Assembly: GCF_026262505.1 (NCBI RefSeq)
Contig: NC_067203.1
Span: 19,077,411-19,141,410, forward strand
DNA length: 64,000 bases
Source of the DNA: Trichomonas vaginalis G3
Lineage: Eukaryota > Parabasalia > Trichomonadida > Trichomonadidae
Direction: 5' to 3'
Below are positions 28,801 through 41,192 of the stretch, piece after piece. Made by a program: the position numbers and the translations under genes. The notes beneath the pieces are model-generated. The model was not told where the DNA came from. It saw only the letters and a program-made list of their open reading frames with translations, and did not search any database. Positions within the stretch are counted from its first letter, which is position 1. Each line of letters starts with the position of its first letter.

Positions 28801-31800
28801 ATGAAAAGCATTAATATTGGTTGTTTAGTTGATTCCTCTGTTGGTATTGTTAAGTTTATCAACACAGTAACAAGAAATACTATTAACCCATATTATTATC
28901 ATGCTTTGTCCGGTCCAATGAAATATAATTTCGTTCAGTACGATCAAACAAAGGAAAATGATTACGCAATTGTTTTGCTTGTTGTTGATCCATCACGGCC
29001 TTTGACTAAACAAGAAGAACAAAATATTTTAAATAAATTGCCTCAAAATGCTCCAAGAGCTGTTGTAACGATTAATCAATCTGATGCAAGCATTGGTATC
29101 ATGAAAGATATTGACCCATTGTTTTCGATTACAATCAATACAAATACTTTTGATGGTGTCGATATGTTATTGTACCAAATTGCTCAGTATACGATGAAGG
29201 ATCCAAACGTAATTTATGATATGCCTCATATTCTCGATAAGTTTGAAAAATATCTCGCATTGATTGATCTTAACCGTGTTATTTCGTTCACTCCGGCTAC
29301 AAATACACAGGTATGCAAAGATGCAACTGCAAGCTTCAAGATCCCAAGCAGCGAAGCATCATACAAGCGGGAAGATTTCGATAATAGAAATGGCTACCAA
29401 TTCGGAAAATTACAGTATCACTGGATTGCTTTCAAGGGTAAAATCGCATTACCACCTTCATACGACCCTAAAAAGCATGTTATCCGCGCAAAGTTTGGAA
29501 TTGACAAAAATTATTTAGAAGATACAAACGATGACAACAATCCAGTCGGTCCAGAAGGACGAATCTGGCTCAATGGTCAGCCTCTTGGTGCAGTAGATAG
29601 CTTCCATGATTCACATGTCATCACAGAAGGCGGAGAAATGGAAGTTAGAATCTTCACAGGTCGTTGCTGGACCAACCACCATCTTTCTCAATTCGGCGTC
29701 GAAATTACTGAAAGAAATACAGAAGCAATTTACTATCGTCTTAAATTCCTCGACAGAGTCATCGACAAGCTCTCAGATTCGAATCCAGACAAGATCAGAT
29801 TAATCCGTACTGTTGATGCAGCTGTTCGTTCTCTCGACGTTCATGATTCATACGAAAATGGAATGTGGGACATTAGAATTCATGATCCCAATTCTACTGC
29901 ATTCTATGCATCAGTACCTCAATGCCTTGAAATTCTCAGGAGCATTGCTTACATGCGTCCTTCGAATGCCAATGATGATCATTTTTCAATTTCAATGATC
30001 GGATACAACCATCTTGATACTGTCTGGCAGTGGCCATACGCAATTTCCCACTTCAAGTCGGCAAATACCATCACTTCCATGCTCCATTTGATCGAAAATC
30101 CGCCAGATGAGTTCAAAGACCCAGTCAAATGGCAATATCTCGCAACAGCAAGCCAACACTACAAATGGCTTAAGGAAGACGACCCCGATTTATTCGAGCG
30201 CGTTAAATCAATGGCGAATGACAAAAAGAGATGGATTGTTGATGGTGTTTCATGGTTGGAACACGAATGTGTTGTCTTAAATGGCGAATCTATGATCAGA
30301 CAAATGCTCTACGGAGAGAAATTTTTCACAGAAAATCTAAATGCAGAGCAAACATGCTTATTCCTTCCAGATTGCTTCGGTTTCAGTGCTGCATTACCTC
30401 AAGTATTGCAAGGATTCGGTATTGACGCGTTCATCACCTCAAAGATTTCATGGAGTGAATATAATGACTTCCCTTACCACACATTCGTATGGAAAGGCAA
30501 TGATGGCAGCGAAGTATTGAGCCATTTCATTTCCGATCCAGCTTCCTGGAATCCAAAGGTTTCAATGTACACAGGAACCGCCACAGTTAGCGAATTACTC
30601 GGAACGTACCAATCCTACAAGCAGAGAGACATCTGTCCGCACTCAGCATTGACAACAGTCGGAAACGGTGACGGCGGAGGGGGATTAACAGAAGAAATGA
30701 TTTGGAATCTCAATTTATTGAATGAGTTCCCTCAAATTTCTCAAGTTCCTAAAGTACAGTTCCCAACACTTAAATCCTTGTTTGAAGAGATCAGACAGCA
30801 GAAGAACTTATTACCTGTTTGGGATGGCGAACTTTATTTGGAATACCACAGAGGTACACAAACAACCATGGAAGAGACTAAAAGACAAGTACAAGACAAC
30901 AATGTACAAGAGGACATTGGATGATTCATATGAGATTGTTGAATTGAATTTCAATGATGAAGATCCAACAGCTAATGAACCATTTGAATACAACGTTTCA
31001 ACGAGAACTGTTACAACAACAAAGATGAAAGTTCAATTCAATAAATACGGTGGGATCTGTTCTGTCATTGTCAATGGCCGTGAATTCATTTCTGATTCTG
31101 TTCCTCTTTTCTTCATTTACGAAGACAGACCATTGCAATGGCCCGCATGGGATATACAGCTCTACCACAAAGAAATGCAAGACAAGAGTCCTGTTTTACT
31201 TACTTATTCATTGTCAGACAAGAACCAGTTGATCTTTACATGGCAAGTTCCTGAGATCTCTGAGAATTCAACTGCAGAACCAAGTATCATCAGACAATTA
31301 ATCTCATTCCAGGGAACAACAATCGATATGAAGACAGAAGTGAAGTGGACACAACACGATAAACTTCTCAAATATGTTTTGCCAACGACTATCAGATCAA
31401 GATTTGCAAGGTTTGGCCTCCAATTTGGTTACATCGAGAGAGAAACTCATAAGAACACAACATGGGACTTTGCGAGATTCGAAGTTCCAGGAAGATGGGT
31501 TGATCTAAGTGATGCAACAGGTGGTATCACAATGACAAGTGATATGAAAGGCGGTTATGATGTACATGAAGGAACAATGATGATGTCACTTTTGAAGAGT
31601 CCAATGTCTGTTGACAAATGGGCTGATTTCGGAAACAGAAGACATGTCATTAGACTTGATTTCCACACAGACAATTTCAGTTCAAGAAGCCAAATGATAT
31701 CCGATCAATTATGCAATCCAAAGACATTTTGCCAGACTCAAAAGCAAGTTATGACAAATGTTTACAAACAATTCATCTCATGTGATGAAAAGAAATTGCT

Positions 31801-32155
31801 CTTGACAGCGTTGAAAGTCAGCGAAGATGGAGAAGGAGTCATCGCAAGATTCGTTGAACCTTGCGGAGGATGGGTAAAGACAAATGTCAAGTTTAACTAT
31901 TTATCACAAGGAGAGTGGACATTCGCTTTAGTTTCAATGAAGGAAGTCATCCAAAAAGTTCTTCCAAAGGTCAATGGAAACAGTGAAATTGAAATCGAAG
32001 CGAAACCATTCCAAGTTATCAGTGTTTTGATGAAAAAGTCACAACAAGCTCCTGTAATCAGAACACAGACAATTCAGCAGCAGAAACCACAGCAAATGTC
32101 TTCCCCATCAAGGTTTTCTACTTCTAGTTTCCAAACAATTATTGGATATCCATAA
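28801..32155 (+). pseudogene. Cytosolic MAN2C1-type alpha-mannosidase (GH38), probably damaged
   Basis: GH38 enzymes remove alpha-mannose from free or N-linked glycans; the MAN2C1 class is cytosolic. The metal/catalytic motif HLDTVWQWPY is at H404/D406 and the nucleophile aspartate is D524 in LFLPDCFGFS. The C-terminal part matches MAN2C1 in FFIYEDRPLQWPAWDIQLY, TTWDFARFEVPGRWVDLS and a PFQVISVLM end. The frame starting at 28801 stops at 30924, while the C-terminal part is in another frame from about 30900 on. Only about 65 codons separate GELYLEYHRGT from the C-terminal beta part, against my recollection of about 190 in MAN2C1. Most of the middle domain with its QFHD motif is therefore missing. 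It could be a pseudogene or an assembly collapse. Confidence 0.85.
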
Positions 32156-32669
32156 GTTTTATAGTATAGTTTAAATTTTTTTAATAAAATTATTTTTATA
32201 TCTTATTCATAACATTTCTTTTTTGAATTTATTAATCTCATATCATTATCTGCTTTAATTACATGGTTTTCTTATATCTTTGTTGTATGTCATTGTTTTC
32301 TCTTCGTGATCAAATCCATAATTTTTTCATTATATTTTTTTAAGTAAGTAGACAATATATAAGACATTTGCGTTTTAATTATGAAATATCAAGTAAAAAA
32401 AAGGAGAATATCAAATTATTATAAAAATATATTTAAAACATGGTAAACGAGTATATAGATGCATCGCTTTGCATAGTAAAGAAGGATTCAACTTATTCAA
32501 AGAATGATATGAAAATTGATAAAAATCAACCACAATAAAGCAAATTTGATCTTTATTCTGATAAAGGATATTCATTATTAGAATTGTAATGTTATCACCA
32601 AACGGTTGATTGTTTAAACGTAATATAAAAATTTATCAAAAAATAAGGCATGAAAAAAAGAGTAGGGGT
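32156..32669. other. AT-rich 3' intergenic spacer
   Basis: Very AT-rich, with no supportable gene. It ends at the inverted-repeat-bounded unit at 32670. Confidence 0.5.
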
Positions 32670-33018
32670 AATTTTAGCTAAAAGTGACACACCCGTGAAG
32701 GGTGTGATTACCGATCGGTAATTTCGACAGTTTAGAATTTAAAATTTTTTATGGAACTGTTGCGAGTTTCATAAAGAATTTAAGGAATATAAGCAAAGAT
32801 TTGAATCAAAATCTTAGACCTAAGCCGCTCGATTCGCTCGCGGCTTCCGCGAATTACAGATCAGCAAAGATTTGAATCAAAATCTTCGAACTAAGCCGAT
32901 CGCTTCGCTCGCGGCTTTCTTTATTATTTTAAATTTGCATATTTCCATCAAAAGTTCATAAGGTAAAAAATTTCGTTTATTTTTACTAAGAAAAAAAAGG
33001 TTTTTGATAATAAATTTA

Positions 33019-33491
33019 TTTTATTTCGAAAAAGTAGCAATAATCGTAAAAGGGTATTGATAGGCTTGCTAAAGTAACTAATTTTAGCTGTCAAATACTT
33101 TTGTATTTTGAAGTAAATTAGTATAAATTTGTTTTTACTTTTATTTCGAAAAAGTAACAATAATCGTAAAAGGGTATTGATAGGCTTGCTAAAGTAACTA
33201 ATTTTAGCTGTCAAATACTTTTGTATTTTGAAGTAAATTAGTATAAATTTGTTTTTACTTTTATTTCGAAAAAGTAACAATAATCGTAAAAGGGTATTGA
33301 TAGGCTTGCTAAAGTAACTAATTTTAGCTGTCAAATACTTTTGTATTTTGAAGTAAATTAGTATAAATTTGTTTTTACTTTTATTTCGAAAAAGTAACAA
33401 TAATCGTAAAAGGGTATTGATAGGCTTGCTAAAGTAACTAATTTTAGCTGTCAAATACTTTTGTATTTTGAAGTAAATTAGTATAAATTTG
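33019..33491. repeat. 120-bp tandem repeat, four copies
   Basis: The units are almost identical, with exact 120-base spacing (for example TAGGCTTGCTAAAGTAACTA at 33061, 33181, 33301 and 33421). A long minus-strand frame across them is only a by-product of the 120-base (40-codon) period. Confidence 0.95.
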
Positions 33492-33532
33492 ATATTATTT
33501 TAACTCCCTTTGAAAACCTCAATTTTCCATAC

Positions 33533-33594
33533 AGAGGGAACGGGAATAGCATCCAATATTCCCTGAGAATGGTTGCGCATTCTCAGTTCCCTCT
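33533..33594. other. Perfect T-shaped (three-way junction) palindrome, 62 nt
   Basis: The outer stem AGAGGGAAC (33533-33541) pairs with GTTCCCTCT (33586-33594). Inside, GGGAATA pairs with TATTCCC (8-base loop) and TGAGAAT pairs with ATTCTCA (8-base loop). There are no unpaired bases at the junction. It could form as a DNA cruciform or an RNA three-way junction; a T8 run follows 27 bases later. Confidence 0.85.
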
Positions 33595-33670
33595 ATATTT
33601 CGAACGAAGCTCTCATCGGTCTTTTTTTTAATACTAAACGTTTTTTTCCCTGTCACTTTTAGCTAAAATT

Positions 33671-34320
33671 TGGGTTTGCCTGAAAAAAATATAACAGTCG
33701 ATACGCTAAGGTTGTTCATTCAAATGATTGTGATTCGAAAGAGTTTTAACAATGAGCAACAAGATAAATTTGTCGGTAAATTTACAAAAAGATTTGTATA
33801 CAATTATGATCGCGAATTATTGAATTTTGAAAAGGGAAAAATTGAAAGATTAATGATCGTACTTGAAAAATAAGATATCTTAATAATTGTCTGGTATATG
33901 GGCTATTGGCTATAATGGAATGATCGAAAGTTTTGAAAAGCCCGAACTTTAAAAAAAATTAAAACTTTAAAATATTAAAACTATATTATAGATCTATTAA
34001 AATTAAGCTTAAAAAATTCTTTGGATTCAATTTTTTCAATGAATTGAATTTTAATTGAAGTTAAAGTAGCTGATTATTAGTAGCTTCGTAGTCCTAATAG
34101 CTGATTACCGAGTCGTTGCACACTTGATCTGCTAATTACAATACAAAATCATAAATCATGAAGAAACATTTCTATTTAATCAATCTATCCGACAATATCC
34201 GATATTGATTGAAATGACCACTAAAATTCAATTCCAGTCCAGTATACCCGTCAAAACAAGCAAACAAACGAAAAAAACAAGCGATGAAAACCAAAATTAA
34301 ATTTTTATATACAATACACT
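33671..34320. other. Spacer with a short possible gene remnant
   Basis: A frame of 67 codons abuts the end of the 1-kb unit (33670-33873). Only its last 49 codons follow an ATG (33724). The codons (FNNEQQDKFVGKFTKRFVYNY) look protein-like, so this may be the tail of a gene cut by the insertion. The remainder is AT-rich and has no visible gene. Confidence 0.35.
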
Positions 34321-35139
34321 TTAATCTCTTTCTTCACCCATTTCAGACCATTCCATGAAGTAAAAATATCTCGAAAGCCAAGCAGGAAGACTCTTGTAAA
34401 GTGAAGGATGCTCACAAATTAAGTTATATGTGAACCACATTGTAGTAGTTAAGATAATAGACAGAAGAACGTCAACAGTATAATGGAATCTTGTCAAAAT
34501 GAGTGAGAATGATCCAATGAAGCCAAGGACCAAATAAAGAACACCCAATTTCTTGTTGAAAAATCTATGATGAATGAGACCAGGGAACATGAATCCCATT
34601 GTATGGCCAGAGTATATCATATCGCCGCAAGTAATTCCGCCAAAAAGCGCTTTCCATAATCTGGGAATAGAAATTTCGACAGTAGTATCATGGATTGCAG
34701 GACAATTTGGGGATGGATCAGGTAAATAGGTAGATGTCATTGTTAATACGCGCAAAAATGATAAAAGAGAATATACAGCTAAAGTTCTACGATAAATAAA
34801 CCATCTACGAGAGTCGCATGCTATAAAAATAAATTCCGAAACCATCATGGCGAGCATTAATATGTTCACATACTTTTCATATGGCATATATGGGATTAAA
34901 TTTTGCAAAGTATCAGGAAGGGAAGGTAATGCTGGTCTCTTTGCCATGGTTAATATTAAAGCAATGCCTGTACCTGTATGAACAATTAAAATTATTAATA
35001 CATTGAGCATTGTTTTTAATATGTTTGAATATTTACTTGCTTTCCGGAAAAAGCCCTTTTCCATCTCTATTTCTATGACTAATGGGCTTCGATCTTCGCT
35101 CCTAAGATCCATTTGTGACTTAGAGCGTGTTGTTTGCAT
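34321..35139 (-). CDS. Sphingomyelin/inositol-phosphorylceramide synthase family protein (PAP2_C), 272 aa
   Basis: These polytopic Golgi/plasma-membrane enzymes move a phospho-head group from a phospholipid to ceramide. The family's D2 motif RRTLAVYSLLSFLR...LPDP, D3 motif CGDMIYSGHT and D4 motif HYTVDV are all present, with the catalytic triad H179, H219 and D223 intact. About six membrane spans are evident and the length is normal. The first ATG at 35139 is used because the frame upstream has no ATG. Trichomonads are known for inositol phosphorylceramide lipids, so an IPC or related synthase is the likeliest activity; the head group cannot be read from sequence. It is the only clearly intact host enzyme gene in the window. 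Confidence 0.88.
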   Translation of the reverse strand: MQTTRSKSQMDLRSEDRSPLVIEIEMEKGFFRKASKYSNILKTMLNVLIILIVHTGTGIALILTMAKRPALPSLPDTLQNLIPYMPYEKYVNILMLAMMVSEFIFIACDSRRWFIYRRTLAVYSLLSFLRVLTMTSTYLPDPSPNCPAIHDTTVEISIPRLWKALFGGITCGDMIYSGHTMGFMFPGLIHHRFFNKKLGVLYLVLGFIGSFSLILTRFHYTVDVLLSIILTTTMWFTYNLICEHPSLYKSLPAWLSRYFYFMEWSEMGEERD

Positions 35140-35552
35140 GAATTTTTTTTCTGTTGATTTCCACAAAAAAAAATTTTTTTTTCAGAGCTTTTTTTCAAAA
35201 ATTGAAATTGAATTGTAAGACCATAATGGCAATATTAAGATATTTTTTCGATAACCATTATAGAAATGATTTTGGCACGTTTAGAATTTGAAACTTTCAA
35301 ATCCAAGTTAACGAAATTATTGTAGATATATTGGTGAGTATTAATATTTGAATTTGGTTTGAGAAAGATACGAAACCGTTTTTCAAACAAGATCCGTTTT
35401 TTAGAAATTTGATTACCTGGCATTTTTTGGTTGGTTTGTTAAAAAACTAGCATGTTATACATTATTGGTGAACTTTCTTAATCGGAGACCAATACATTTG
35501 CATAAAATTTTTTTTTCTGTTTATTCATGATTATTCTGATATTACAATATGT
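35140..35552. other. AT-rich spacer before Polinton B
   Basis: No supportable gene. Contains long A/T runs just upstream of the synthase gene (35140-35220). Confidence 0.5.
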
Positions 35553-35573
35553 TTATGAAAAAAAAAGGTAGTG

Positions 35574-35880
35574 GGGCTTCCAGGCGCGTTGCACCCTCTA
35601 GCCCCGAAGATGTTTAGTATAAATGAAGTTTTTATTCGGAGGGCTTCCAGGCGCGTTGCACCCTCTAGCCCCGAAGATGTTTAGTATAAATGAAGTTTTT
35701 ATTCGGAGGGCTTCCAGGCGCGTTGCGCCCTCTAGCCCCGAAGATGTTTAGTATAAATGAAGTTTTTATTCGGAGGGCTTCTAGGCGCGTTGCGCCCTCT
35801 AGCCCTGAAGATGTTTAGTATAAATGAAGTTTTTATTCGGAGGGCTTCCAGGCGCGTTGCGCCCTCTAGCCCATAAAAAA
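35574..35880 (+). repeat. Left terminal array of Polinton B, 67-bp unit x5
   Basis: Units begin GGGCTTC at 35574, 35641, 35708, 35775 and 35842. Each contains the terminal hairpin (GGCGC/GCGCC or a close variant) and a GTTTAGTATAAATGAAG spacer. The array is mirrored at the right end. Confidence 0.93.
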
Positions 35881-36148
35881 TTTCTGAGGACGAGCCAGTC
35901 GGTGACTTTTTTGTAGAGCACTCAAAATAGTATAACTTTGTCCGGACAAGTAAGGGTCTATCGTCGCTACAGGAAAAGTTACAGGCGTTCCAAGGAAGTA
36001 TACTTTGAGAAGCCTTTTCCCCCTTATAGAATGAGATAAGACGATTATTTTACAAAACTGACAACACTTTGACCGAGTAGTTTTTTTGTGCTGAACAAAA
36101 AGTGTCATATAAACATCTGTCAAAAACCGCTTTTTAACTTCACTTAAA

Positions 36149-37666
36149 ATGCCACGTAAGCTACGTAAGAATATACGTAAGAGGAAGGGAGCATTGAAAC
36201 ATCCAATAGTAAAACTGACACCACAACAACAGTTGCAACAACAAATGATGAATGACCCCACTATGTTGCAACAAATGTCAAGCAACCCTATGCTTTTAAA
36301 CCGAGTTATTGGTGCACAGAGTGGAGGTTTAAGAGCTGCACTTTTAGCGAAAATGGCAGGCTATGGTGGAGCTGCAGACGGAACAGCTTATAACCCTCAA
36401 AGTCAAATGAATTTGAGTTCACTCAAAAATCAAATAACAGATGTCAAAAAGTCAAACATAGACATACAGAAACAAATAAGTGAAAACGAAAAGAAACTAG
36501 AATATGACAGACAGACAAAGAAACTAAATGAGTCAAACGTAGAGAAAAAGAAGAAAGAAGAACAACTGAAAGAACTAAGTAAAGAGGAATATGCGAAAAA
36601 AGTGTCAGAAAAAGCAGCAGAAGTAGCAAAAATGGAACAAGATGTTATAAATTTGAAAAACCATACTACTCAATATAAAGTACTGAAAGATGAAGAGATA
36701 AAACAAAAAGCCATGAAGACATATATGGATAGCGATGAGTATAAAAAAGAAGTTGAAGCAAATGTAAAGGCAGAAAAACTTTAACAGTTGCAAAACCAAA
36801 CCGTACAGTATGAAAACTTAGCACAAGAAAGTAAAAATAACGACGCAGCCATGCAAAAGACAATGAAAAGCGCAGATATTATAAAAGCTAATAATGACTG
36901 GTTAGATGCCCAAGCCAACGCTAAAGCAGCCCAACTTATAGGGTCAATAAGGACAAAAATACAAGCGGATGAAGACAGTTCAAATGAAGCTTTAATGAAT
37001 GCTGACTTTAAGAATGCCTTCGAAGCTCTTCATAGTAAGGTGAAACTAGTGAACGACTTCTCATCTGGAAAGAAACTGAAGTCTGAAGGTTTCGACAAAG
37101 AGTTAAGAGAAGTAGCACAAAATATGACGAAAATAACAGATGCAGCAACGAGACAGGCAGTTCAAAGTGCCTATGACGCCGTTAGAGCAGCTGTTGTGGA
37201 AAGTCAAGAAAAAGAGTTACAACAGACCAAAACAGACCTAGTAAATGCTTTCTTAAAAACGAAAAGTCATGTAGGACATTATGCTGCAGATGGAACATAT
37301 GTGCCAGCTGGTGGAACTTATATACCACCAAACCCTCCAATAGAAGCACCTGCACCAGGACTACCTAAAACATTTACATCGTCACATGGACACAGACACA
37401 GGCATGCACCACAACAACAACCAAAACCAACAGTTCAAAATCCAGCACCACAACAACAACCAAAGCCAACAGTTCAAAATCCAGCACCACAACAACAACC
37501 AAAACCAACAGTTCAAAATCCAGCACCACAACAACAGTTCAAAATCCAGCACCTGCACCACAACCAAAACCAGCACAACAACCAACAGTTCAAAATCCTG
37601 CACAGCAACCACAAACAGAGCAAAGACACAAAAGAAGTAGAGAAAAAGGAAACCAAGAATTCTTAA
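36149..37666 (+). pseudogene. Basic coiled-coil protein with PAPQQQPK repeats, copy B (broken)
   Basis: Same gene as 25026-26503 of A, with the basic MPRKLRKNIRK start, long coiled coil and C-terminal PTVQNPAPQQQ phrases. It has more phrases than A, so this tract varies in copy number between elements. Broken. Confidence 0.65.
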
Positions 37667-37668
37667 AA

Positions 37669-39554
37669 ATGCTTAAGGAAGATTATGGTTACCCAGATAC
37701 TCTTGACTTTAGTGACAGATATAAAGAAGCTATTAGAAAGTTCAAGGAAGGAAATACTGACCCGAACCTATTTAGCTTTATGGTTCAGCATCAAATCGGA
37801 TATAATCTCAAACCTGGAAAATACAAGCTCGCAAAGGGATATGATTTAATAGCATATCATCCAAATGACATGGATGAATTTACTCCGAGATATTTGATGT
37901 CAGAGCTAAATGATAATTCAACTCTCTTCATGAAACGCGTAAAAAATAGAGACGGAACGAAAGAAGAAAGGTTTATGAGTCCGGATGACTTAGATAGGGA
38001 ACTTGTTAAAAACGGTCTCGGAATATATGAAATGCCAGCAGATGAGGTACAAGAAAACTCAACAGGAAAGTTCAGATACAACCAGACATGGAAGAAATAG
38101 TTCAGCAACAACAGCTAGAAGAGCCTGAAGGAAACGAGCAAGTCCCTCCTTTGGAAACTAACTTCACAGAACTAGATGAAGATTTGGAACAGCCGAAAAA
38201 TCTTGACCCTCAACAAGAGTATGAGGAGAATATGGAATCTTTCCAAGAGTCTAAGAAAAAATTCGGCTGACATAGTAGAAGGATATCGAAAAATGTTCAC
38301 CGACATACAAAAGACTCCAACATCAGATGAAAATATTCAGCATAGAATGGAAGTACTGAAAGAAAATGTACGCAAATACAATAATCCTTTTTACTTACGA
38401 CAATATAACGTTCAATCTTTGGCTGAACTCGGTGAAAATAAAAGGTTAAATTTCAACAAAACATATAGAAATGAACATTGTTTAAAGTTCATTCAGAACC
38501 TAACCAATATGGAAACAAACCTACTTTTGTTTCTGCAGACTATGGAACTACAATGAAATGGGGTCATAAAGCTAATCCGGATAGGTGGTTCATAAACTTA
38601 CAACCTCAATTCCAAGAAGTTGTAGACGCAATGGAAGTGAATGGTGAACCAGATATAACGGGTATTTTCAGCGCGGCTTTAATGCCATTGAAAGATATGA
38701 AAGATGCAGATATTTTGGACCAGTATGAAATGAACATGGCTGAGGGAAATATAACACCTGACGTTCTAGAACATTTATCTCAAAGAACTACACAGAACCA
38801 TAGAGATGGTATATTTGGTGAAGAGTTTAGAAAGAAAGTTAGGAGAGAGAAGGAAGAGAACCTATTGTACATTGACCTTGCAAACGAAAGTTTGCAAAAT
38901 GTCATAAAAACTTACTTTGCAGACAATGAACTGAGAAGGGATGAATATTTAAGAAAACTCAAATGGACAGTACCAAATGAAATGTTAGTATTGAAAAACA
39001 TGTTCCTTGACAAAATAAAACCAACTACAGAAATAAATGACGCAAGACTGAAACGTTGGGTAAAAGCTTTCCCATTCACAAAAGATATTATTGGTTACAT
39101 GGAAAGAAAACCAGAATGGCTACAAAAACATATATTTGGAAACGAGCTTATTCCATATGGACAAGCTCTGTTTGAAGAGCTTGAACCGGAAACTCAGGAA
39201 AGAGTCATGCAAACAATAAGCGAAGACTCAAATACAAACTATGACAAAATCTTTCTAGGATATAGGTTACCTGAGATGGGCGACCAGAGCCCAAAGGCAA
39301 AAAGGACATGGGAAATTTACAACATACTAGGTGAACATGAGGCAAAGATGCTACAACTTGAAGCAGAAGGCAAGTTACCAAAAAGCGACACCAAAGAAGA
39401 AGAGAAGAGTAGAACAAAGTGAAAGTAGTGAAGAAGTAACTTCATCTAGTGAAGTAGTGGCAATGAAGGAAAAAGAAGAGTTAAAGATTCAGTTAAAAAC
39501 TCAGTCAGGAAGAAAGTAAAGCTTGGTCCGAGTGGGTTCTATTATGACATATAA
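37669..39554 (+). pseudogene. Large conserved Polinton protein, copy B (broken)
   Basis: Counterpart of the open 628-aa gene of A (23137-25023), 2 bases after the coiled-coil gene. Broken. The reading is otherwise nearly identical to A, including the basic C-terminus. Confidence 0.7.
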
Positions 39555-39586
39555 ATCCAACTATTCTATATTTTTACCCATATGAA

Positions 39587-41192
39587 ATGTACGCCGCTCA
39601 GAATATAACGCCAACAGTTTTGGATGCCATGAACGGAAATGTTTCCGAATGGTATAACGAATGCGACAATGCCATTAGAAGGTCAGAAATAGTTCCTGGA
39701 ACTTACGAATATACAACTGCTGTTCTTATGGAAACGTAGGTGAGTTTGGAGAAGGTTCTTCAACAACAGTAGATATTGCTTGACAGGTTTCATATTATTT
39801 CTATTGACAACTCATTCTTATACGTGGAACAAGACATTGAAATAAAACCTTCTGCCAAGTTGTCTGACAAGAAAGGTTGCAATGGAATTTTCTATGTCGG
39901 ATACCAATATGCTCCAGAAGTTTTCATGGGATATAAGATATATTATAACTCTGACTTAGTTCAAACAGTAACATGGGCAAACTATGAATGGTTCGCTTTG
40001 AGAAACTCAGTACAACCACAAGCTAGAGAACAAACAGACCAGTATGCAACTATTGAGAAAATAAGAAGACTTGACCCCAACGTTCCAGGAGTTTATGTTA
40101 ACCTTTCTGGACAAACTGCAGCAGCAGTAACCAAAGTAAAACTGAAACTTAGAGTTCCTTTGTCATCTTTCCTCATCTTCAGGTTTTTAAGATACTTGCC
40201 AAACTGGGCAGGAAAAATTTCTATCGAACTTACTCCAAGCAAAAATAACTTAGTCATTGCACCAACACAAGACCCATTCACTATTACAGACGTAAAGGGA
40301 ACAAATCAAACGTCATTCGCCGAATTTTGCAAAGACAAAGTTGACTTAGACTTTGGTTTCTCAAACTTCAACAATGAAGTAAACTATTATTTCAATGCTG
40401 CTGGAACTGCTTGGGACACAGTTAAGTTTACATGCGAACAGTTTGAATGCAAGAGAATAGAAAGCAGACTTGCAGTCTATATGTTGGACCCAGATATTTC
40501 AAATGCTTTAGCTGCCAAATATATTGCAGTTCCACTTATGTTCCCTATACACCAAATATCTGTCAAAGACTTTGCAGGTGAAGTTGGAAACCAAAATCCA
40601 GGAGCCGCAGATGCAAGAACAGATATTGCTTTAACAACTGCAATGAAACATGCAGATACTATGTTTGTACTGTTCAGACGAACTATAAATGACTATTCTT
40701 GTTTCTACAACCCTGGTATTAAATATCATATAAACATAGATGGCAAATATTATCCAAGAGAAGAATATTCTACAGTTGAGGATATGAGGTCATACAACTT
40801 GACATTAGATGCTATGAACTTTAACAACAACTTCACAACAACTATTAACCTGAAATGCAAAGTTCTATTATGCCATATGTGAAAGTATGGACTCATACAG
40901 GAGGTCAAAAAACTCAATATACAAATGGAGACCGTTCAAACTTTTGGCTTGGCATTCCATTTGCTGACTCAGAAGACTTTATGGGTGGTATTTCAACTGT
41001 TGGTACTGTACAAATACAATATACTGGTGACAGAGACGGTCCAGATGAATTGAGAGCAAAGAAGTTTACAAAACCAATAGCACTTTTCACGGAAGATGCT
41101 CTTTGAAGATTCGTTCGATGAAACCTGCTGGGGCTCCTCAGATTGGCATAACGACAGCTTCCATCGAGCAGATTTTGGCAGCAGGTCAGTAA
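39587..41192 (+). pseudogene. Putative major capsid protein gene, copy B (broken)
   Basis: Counterpart of the mariner-split gene of A. Here the mariner is absent, which shows the empty TA site near 40917. Beta-rich throughout. About 535 codons in length, within the range for double jelly-roll capsid proteins. Broken. Confidence 0.6.

Larger units (their letters stand above)
32670..33670. mobile_element. 1,001-bp unit bounded by 20-bp perfect inverted repeats, MITE-like
   Basis: AATTTTAGCTAAAAGTGACA at 32670-32689 is repeated exactly inverted at 33651-33670. The flanks GGGGT and TGGGT may be a diverged 5-bp duplication. Inside, in order, are a CACACCC-GTGAA-GGGTGTG hairpin, a 16-bp palindrome ATTACCGATCGGTAAT, two copies of a segment with AAGCCG...CGGCTT hairpins (about 32790-32920), four 120-bp tandem repeats, a three-way-junction palindrome and a run of eight T. 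No protein is encoded. A non-autonomous transposon is the simplest reading. Confidence 0.65.

Noticed and set aside
32690-32724. Bacterial-type terminator from the hairpin and palindrome
   Set aside because: No T-run follows directly and the genome is eukaryotic; it is better described as part of the inverted-repeat unit.
32948-33454. A 168-codon minus-strand frame with a repeated protein sequence
   Set aside because: It only reflects the 120-bp tandem repeat, whose period is a multiple of three; codon content is poor and there is no independent gene evidence.
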